The notes under the pieces were generated by a model that saw only the letters and a program-made list of their open reading frames with translations, was not told the origin of the DNA and searched no databases. A DNA stretch of 64,000 nucleotides from Pseudomonas sp. GV071 (lineage in GTDB: Bacteria; Pseudomonadota; Gammaproteobacteria; Pseudomonadales; Pseudomonadaceae): the NCBI RefSeq assembly GCF_003050835.1, contig NZ_QAOJ01000004.1:124001-188000 (forward strand), read 5' to 3'. The position numbers and the translations under genes are program-made. Shown here in pieces: positions 59,880 through 64,000 of this stretch; the stretch's first letter is position 1; every line of letters begins with the position of its first letter.

Positions 59880-60623
59880 TCAGAAATCCTGCACGGTTGG
59901 ACGCAGCAAGATATCGCTGATATCCACATCGGCCGGCTGTTCAATGGCAAAGGCAATCGCCCGTGCCACCGAATCGGCTGGAATCGCCATTTTGTAGAAC
60001 TCGTTGAGGCCGTCGCTGCTGGCCTGGTGCGAGCTGCCGTGTTTCAACTCGGTGTCCACCGCGCCCGGGGAAATCACCGTGGTGCGAATCGCCCCGCCCA
60101 CTTCATGACGCAGGCCATCACTGATGGCACGCACGGCGAACTTGGTGCCGCTGTACACCGTACCGCCCGGGCTGAATACCTTGTGCCCGGCAATCGAGGC
60201 GACGTTGATGAAGTGCCCGCTGTTCTGCTGTTGGAAGCGAGGCAGCGCGGCGGCGATGCCGTAGAGCAGGCCTTTGATGTTGATGTCGATCATACGGTCC
60301 CATTCCTCGACCTTGATCTCGCTCATCGGTGCGATGGACATCAGGCCGGCGTTATTGATCAGCACATCGACGCGGCCAAAGCTGTCGACCGCGCCTTGCA
60401 GCAGCGCTTCAACCTCGGCGCGCTTGGTCACGTCGGTGGCGTAGGCCACCGCCTTGCCACCGGCGGCGGTCAGTTCAGTGACCAGGCTGTCGAGGCGGTC
60501 TTTGCGGCGAGCACCGAGCACCACCGAAGCGCCCAGGGCCGACAGGTGACGGGCAGTCGCTTCGCCCAGGCCACTGCTGGCGCCGGTGATGACAACAACT
60601 TTTCCAGCGATGTTATTGCTCAT
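59880..60623 (-). CDS. Short-chain dehydrogenase/reductase (oxidoreductase)
   Basis: A 247-aa classical [11 protein letters not shown] (13-20) for NAD(P) binding, NNAG (90-93), catalytic Ser143, Tyr157 and Lys161 (YSGTK). It resembles the YdfG/serine-dehydrogenase group and small carbonyl reductases; the substrate is unknown. ATG 60623 has GAGGA seven bases upstream. It is divergent from a LysR gene that probably regulates it. Confidence 0.92.
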   Translation of the reverse strand: MSNNIAGKVVVITGASSGLGEATARHLSALGASVVLGARRKDRLDSLVTELTAAGGKAVAYATDVTKRAEVEALLQGAVDSFGRVDVLINNAGLMSIAPMSEIKVEEWDRMIDINIKGLLYGIAAALPRFQQQNSGHFINVASIAGHKVFSPGGTVYSGTKFAVRAISDGLRHEVGGAIRTTVISPGAVDTELKHGSSHQASSDGLNEFYKMAIPADSVARAIAFAIEQPADVDISDILLRPTVQDF

Positions 60624-60701
60624 GATGCAGTCCTCAAAATGTCGGGCCAGGGAGTTGGCTCCGGTTGAGGGCGAGTATGGGCAGCGAGCTTGCAACTGAA
60701 A

Positions 60702-60739
60702 ATGGAACAGATAGGATTTGGCTATTCCATAAAATGGAA
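60702..60739. promoter_or_regulatory. Putative LysR operator between the SDR and LysR genes
   Basis: The palindrome TTCCAT-AAA-ATGGAA (60725-60739) and a further half-site ATGGAA at 60702-60707 lie in the divergent promoter region. Three copies of the same six-base element with ~20-base spacing fit LysR-type binding. Confidence 0.6.
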
Positions 60740-60762
60740 CAAATCTGAGGAGGCCCCCACCG

Positions 60763-61677
60763 ATGCTCAACCGCATGGAACTGCTGAAAATTCTCTGTGC
60801 CGCCGCCGAAGCCAGCAGCTTCCGGGAAGCTGCCACACGCCTGAGCATTTCGCCGCAAAGCGTGACCCGGGCGATTCAGGAACTGGAGCAGCAGTTCGGC
60901 GAAATCCTCTTTCACCGCAGCACTCGCCAGGTACAGATCACTGCCTTTGGCCAGAGCCTGGTGGCGCAGGCGCAGCAGACCCTGGCCAGCGTCGACCACT
61001 TGTTCCAACGCAACGCGCGCCACCCGAGCAATGAAATCAGCGGTCGGGTCGGCATCACCGCGCCGCACGCCATTGGCCGGCGTTTTCTGGTTCAGTTGTT
61101 GGTGCCACTGCTGCGCGAGCACCCGGGTCTGCAGGTGGAGTTGCGCCTGGAGGATGAGATGACCGATGCGGTCAGTGCGCAGATCGACATCGGCATTCGC
61201 GTTGGCATGATCCGCGACCGCCGTTATATCGCCCGGCCGATGGCCAAGGTGCCGCTGCATGTGGTGGCCAGTCCGCAATTGCTGGCCGCAAGCGGTACCC
61301 CGGCGAACATCGAGCAGTTGCACCAGCGGCCGCTGTCCGCCCTGATCGACCGCCGTAGCGGCAAACCCTGGCCGTGGCTGTTTGCCAATAACGAGCAACT
61401 GCTACCGGAGCTGGCGGCCTTTATCAGTGACGACGCAGAAGCCGAGTTGGAAGTGGTGCTGGCCGGCCTGGCCTTTGCTCAAGTACCGAGTTACCTGGCA
61501 GTGCCGTACCTGCGCAGCGGCGCCCTGGTGACGGTATTGGAGGATATCGCGCCGAGTGCCTGGGACTTGTTTATCTACCGGCCGCAGCGTGGCCCGGTGT
61601 CGCCGAGGGTGCGCCTGGTGTTCGACCACCTGGTGGCGCAGTTCAGCGACAAAACCCTGTTTCCCGAACAGCCTTAG
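60763..61677 (+). CDS. LysR-family regulator divergent from the SDR gene
   Basis: A 304-aa LysR protein with [35 protein letters not shown] and the usual effector domain ([20 protein letters not shown]). Probably controls the SDR gene and itself through the repeated operator in the 139-base intergenic region. Its stop overlaps the SRAP stop by four bases. Confidence 0.94.
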   Translation: MLNRMELLKILCAAAEASSFREAATRLSISPQSVTRAIQELEQQFGEILFHRSTRQVQITAFGQSLVAQAQQTLASVDHLFQRNARHPSNEISGRVGITAPHAIGRRFLVQLLVPLLREHPGLQVELRLEDEMTDAVSAQIDIGIRVGMIRDRRYIARPMAKVPLHVVASPQLLAASGTPANIEQLHQRPLSALIDRRSGKPWPWLFANNEQLLPELAAFISDDAEAELEVVLAGLAFAQVPSYLAVPYLRSGALVTVLEDIAPSAWDLFIYRPQRGPVSPRVRLVFDHLVAQFSDKTLFPEQP

Positions 61678-62291
61678 GCCGGGGTCAGGCACTCCGGGCC
61701 ATTGGCTTTCGGGTCGTTGACGAAATGCGCCAGCGCCCGCTCACGCAGCACCGGGCTGGGCTGGCAGAGCAATTCCTGCAGGGCCGGCAATGGTGTGTCA
61801 TCCGCCAGCCAACGCGCCTGGCCCTCGGCATCGAGAATCAGCGGGCGACGCAAACCATTGGCCGGTTGAGTCACCACCGCCACGCTCAGGTAGGTGTGCC
61901 CCTCGACCGGAAACGCCTCCCACACTGCGGCGAAATACAGCGGCGAGGCTTCGGCGGTAATCCAGTACGGGCGCTTGCGCACCGAACCGCGCCATTCGTA
62001 AAAGCCATTGGCTGGCAGCAACGCCCGGCGCAGGCGAAAGGCATCGCGGAACATCGGCTGTTCGGCCAGGGTTTCGGCACGGGCATGGGCGGGGGTTTTC
62101 GACAGATCGGTGAGCCAGGGCGGAGTCAGCCCCCAACGGGCGCGCTCGGCCTGACGCTGGCCCTCGACCTGGCGCAGCATCAGCACCTGGCTATTGGGCG
62201 CGATGTTCCAGCCCGGCTGTTGGTCGGCGGGGAAACCAGGGGTTGCCGCCAGGGCGGGCGTCCAGCGAAACAGGGCGTAGCGTCCACACAT
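61674..62291 (-). CDS. SRAP-family (HMCES/YedK-like) protein with altered active site
   Basis: A 205-aa SRAP-domain protein. The family normally cross-links to abasic sites through Cys2 and uses an Asn, a Glu and a His. Here Cys2 (MCGRY) and Glu99 (NGFYEW) are present, but the Asn position in the NARAET motif is His69 (AHARAET), and the usual HDRMP motif is replaced by TQPANGLRRPLIL with no His. It may be a diverged paralog with altered activity. Ends overlapping the LysR gene. Confidence 0.85.
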   Translation of the reverse strand: MCGRYALFRWTPALAATPGFPADQQPGWNIAPNSQVLMLRQVEGQRQAERARWGLTPPWLTDLSKTPAHARAETLAEQPMFRDAFRLRRALLPANGFYEWRGSVRKRPYWITAEASPLYFAAVWEAFPVEGHTYLSVAVVTQPANGLRRPLILDAEGQARWLADDTPLPALQELLCQPSPVLRERALAHFVNDPKANGPECLTPA

Positions 62292-62321
62292 CAGGAGAGG
62301 GGCTCATCTAAAAACAATCAA

Positions 62322-62582
62322 TTAACAAAGAAGCACGCCCTGAAACTCCTCCGGCTCATCGCCCGGCAGCGGCTGCGCGGCATTGTACGCGGCGATCAGA
62401 CCGCGTGCGTGCTCGGCCTGCTGATTGGGCACCATCAGGCCCAACAAACCCAAGGCCGGCAACTCCCCCGCTGCCCCGAGCAGATGCCCACCGGTCACGT
62501 GCACTTCCACGCCCTCGCTGGCCAGCATGCAGGTGAGCAATTCCGCTTCCATCAGATCCTGTGGCTCGTATATGCGCTGCAT
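62322..62582 (-). CDS. DUF2007 domain protein
   Basis: An 86-aa protein with the DUF2007 pattern (MQRIYEPQDLMEAELLTCML, VHVTGGHLLGAAGELP), probably a signal-transduction-like PII-fold domain of unknown role. ATG 62582 overlaps the upstream CPXCG gene's stop by one base, so both are coupled. Confidence 0.88.
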   Translation of the reverse strand: MQRIYEPQDLMEAELLTCMLASEGVEVHVTGGHLLGAAGELPALGLLGLMVPNQQAEHARGLIAAYNAAQPLPGDEPEEFQGVLLC

Positions 62583-62764
62583 CAATCATTCTCCGCACGA
62601 ACATCCAGATCCCAGCCATCACCGTCGGTACGCAGGTCGAACACGATTGGCCGGCAACACACCGGGCAGTCCTCAATGTATTGCTGGTCGCCACCGGACA
62701 GATCCAGCAGCGCCTCGGCCGGCTCACCGCAATACGGGCAATCGTAGAACTGGGTTTCGAGCAT
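62582..62764 (-). CDS. CPXCG-motif cysteine-rich protein
   Basis: A 60-aa protein with CPYCG at residues 9-13 and CPVCC about 23 residues later: two CxxC pairs forming a likely zinc ribbon. The family is common in Pseudomonas and of unknown function. Coupled to the DUF2007 gene. Confidence 0.9.
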   Translation of the reverse strand: MLETQFYDCPYCGEPAEALLDLSGGDQQYIEDCPVCCRPIVFDLRTDGDGWDLDVRAEND

Positions 62765-63042
62765 AGGGAACTCCGGAACGTCTCAACCTAGCGAAGCGCT
62801 ATAGGAACAAGCGTAGAACACCACGACAGCCCCTTCGCAAAGGAAGTGCAAGGTCAGAAAAGCGCTGGCTCAGGTCCGCGATAACAGCTAGGAAATGGCA
62901 GCTTCGGTCCAAGGCTGGCTAATACCTCATCGCAGTCTCCCTGTGACTTGTAGGTATAATCACCGGTCTATTGCTGACCGTGCAGCCCCGCCGTGGCCTG
63001 CAAGGCGCCTTTCCACCGTAACCGCTAGCAGAACAAGAGAGC

Positions 63043-64000
63043 ATGATGGGCGAATTCGATGCCATCCGACCGTACGCTGACGCCGAAGTCCCCGCTGTGC
63101 TGGAACGCCTGTTGGCGGACCCGGCGTTTTTGCAGATCATCACGCACTTCCGCTTTCCTCGCCTTTCCCGGCATTTTTCCTGGCTGCTCAAGCCGCTGAT
63201 AGCCCATCGCCTGCGTGCGCAGTTCGCCTCGATCAACTCGGTGGCGGCGTTGCAGGACAAGGTCGAGGTGTATGTCGACCGCAGTATTGAACAGGCCACC
63301 GATGGCGTGACGTACAGCGGCCTGGAGCACCTCAAGGCGGGCAGTGCCTATCTGTTTCTGGCCAACCACCGCGACATCGTGATGGACCCGGCTTTCGTCA
63401 ATTACGCGGTGTACCACGCCGGCTTGCCGACGCCGCGCATCGCCATCGGCGACAACCTGCTGCAAAAGCCCTTTGTCAGCGACCTGATGCGTTTGAACAA
63501 GAGTTTTATCGTGCACCGTTCCCTGAGCGGCCGGCGCGAAAAGCTGGCGGCGTTCCAGTTGCTGTCGGCCTATATCAATCACTCGATTCGCAATGACCAC
63601 GAGTCGATCTGGATCGCCCAGGCAGAAGGCCGCGCCAAGGACGGTGACGACCGCACCGATTCGGCGATTCTGAAAATGTTCCATATGAGCCGCAAGGACG
63701 AAGCCTTCGCCGAGGTGATTGGCGGGCTGAATCTGGTGCCGGTGTCGATCAGTTACGAGTACGACCCCTGCGACCAGGCCAAGGCCCGCGAACTGTTTAT
63801 CCGCGCCAGCACCGGCAGTTACGAGAAGGCGGCCGGTGAAGATGACAAGAGCATCGGCCTGGGTATCACCGGCTATAAGGGCCGGGTGCACTTGAACTTC
63901 GCTCCGCCGGTGGTCGACGGCTTCGAGGACAGCAAACAGTTGGCGGTGGAGATGGACCGGCAGATTCTCAGCGGCTATCGACTGTTCCCGGCGCATTACC
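63043..64000 (+). CDS. PlsC-type acyltransferase, 5' part
   Basis: The first ~319 residues of a lysophospholipid acyltransferase-like protein; the end is beyond the window. The acyltransferase motif NHRDIVMDP, a second block FIVHRSLSGRREKL and the EGRAKDGDDR block are visible. The NHRDI(V/L)xD form is typical of a PlsC-like group that is distinct from the classic NHxxxxD enzymes. It probably acylates a lysophospholipid or related substrate at the membrane. Start is ATG 63043 or the following ATG 63046. The 278-base gap before it shows no other clear feature. Confidence 0.88.
   Translation, partial: MMGEFDAIRPYADAEVPAVLERLLADPAFLQIITHFRFPRLSRHFSWLLKPLIAHRLRAQFASINSVAALQDKVEVYVDRSIEQATDGVTYSGLEHLKAGSAYLFLANHRDIVMDPAFVNYAVYHAGLPTPRIAIGDNLLQKPFVSDLMRLNKSFIVHRSLSGRREKLAAFQLLSAYINHSIRNDHESIWIAQAEGRAKDGDDRTDSAILKMFHMSRKDEAFAEVIGGLNLVPVSISYEYDPCDQAKARELFIRASTGSYEKAAGEDDKSIGLGITGYKGRVHLNFAPPVVDGFEDSKQLAVEMDRQILSGYRLFPAHY

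Overview
The window is a high-GC gammaproteobacterial chromosome segment, almost certainly Pseudomonas and probably of the P. fluorescens/P. putida side of the genus. From memory, the gene order from the aminotransferase through der-bamB-yfgM-hisS-ispG-rodZ-pilF-rlmN-ndk-isc-cysE-trmJ-suhB-secFD-yajC-tgt-queA-tRNA-Leu, and later lptG/lptF-pepA-holC-valS, follows the P. aeruginosa PA3798-PA3834 region. Palindromic REP-type repeats in intergenic gaps also fit a fluorescent pseudomonad.

Layout. (1) 1-10.2 kb, minus strand: outer-membrane assembly (bamB), ribosome maturation (der), histidyl-tRNA synthesis, isoprenoid synthesis (ispG), cell shape (rodZ), type IV pilus assembly (pilF), rRNA/tRNA methylation (rlmN) and ndk. 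(2) 10.2-15.9 kb: a complete ISC iron-sulfur operon, iscR-iscS-iscU-iscA-hscB-hscA-fdx-iscX, with an IscR-type site over the iscR promoter. RlmN, IspG and Fdx, encoded close by, are themselves Fe-S proteins. (3) 15.9-19.1 kb: cysE, trmJ, suhB and a glycine-zipper envelope protein. (4) 19.2-24.6 kb: the queA-tgt-yajC-secD-secF queuosine/Sec cluster. (5) 24.7-29.05 kb: tRNA-Leu(CAA) followed by an accessory region. This looks like a decayed prophage: a GH19 endolysin fused in frame to a DUF2514 spanin-like protein, a DUF1353 protein, a frameshifted and truncated DUF4376 tail gene, and the 3' end of an IS3-family element. Interspersed are an A+T-rich methyltransferase gene and two small unknown genes. 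No integrase remains.

(6) 29.06-35.6 kb: a secreted NHL-type propeller, then a tightly overlapped marR-FUSC-DUF1656-HlyD-NodT efflux operon with a palindrome upstream of marR. (7) 35.9-45.2 kb: cold-shock protein, RDD membrane protein, lptG/lptF, pepA, holC with a proline-rich partner, and valS. ValS carries an internal A+T-rich extra segment. (8) 45.2-64 kb: a mixed region with rlmF, a PACE efflux protein paired with a LysR regulator, a periplasmic binding protein, a GFA protein, sbcC/sbcD, a HAD phosphatase, an Lrp regulator divergent from a YjeH-type amino-acid exporter, a membrane-anchored TAXI protein, ndpA, an SDR/LysR divergent pair with a repeated operator, an atypical SRAP protein, small zinc-binding proteins and a partial acyltransferase.

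Most of the window is conserved core genome. The best candidates for something unusual are the valS internal segment, the tRNA-Leu island with its lysin-spanin fusion and foreign methyltransferase, the SRAP protein lacking canonical active-site residues, and the anchored TAXI protein with a cytoplasmic tail. I found no CRISPR array, no complete mobile element and no clear new multi-gene defence system.
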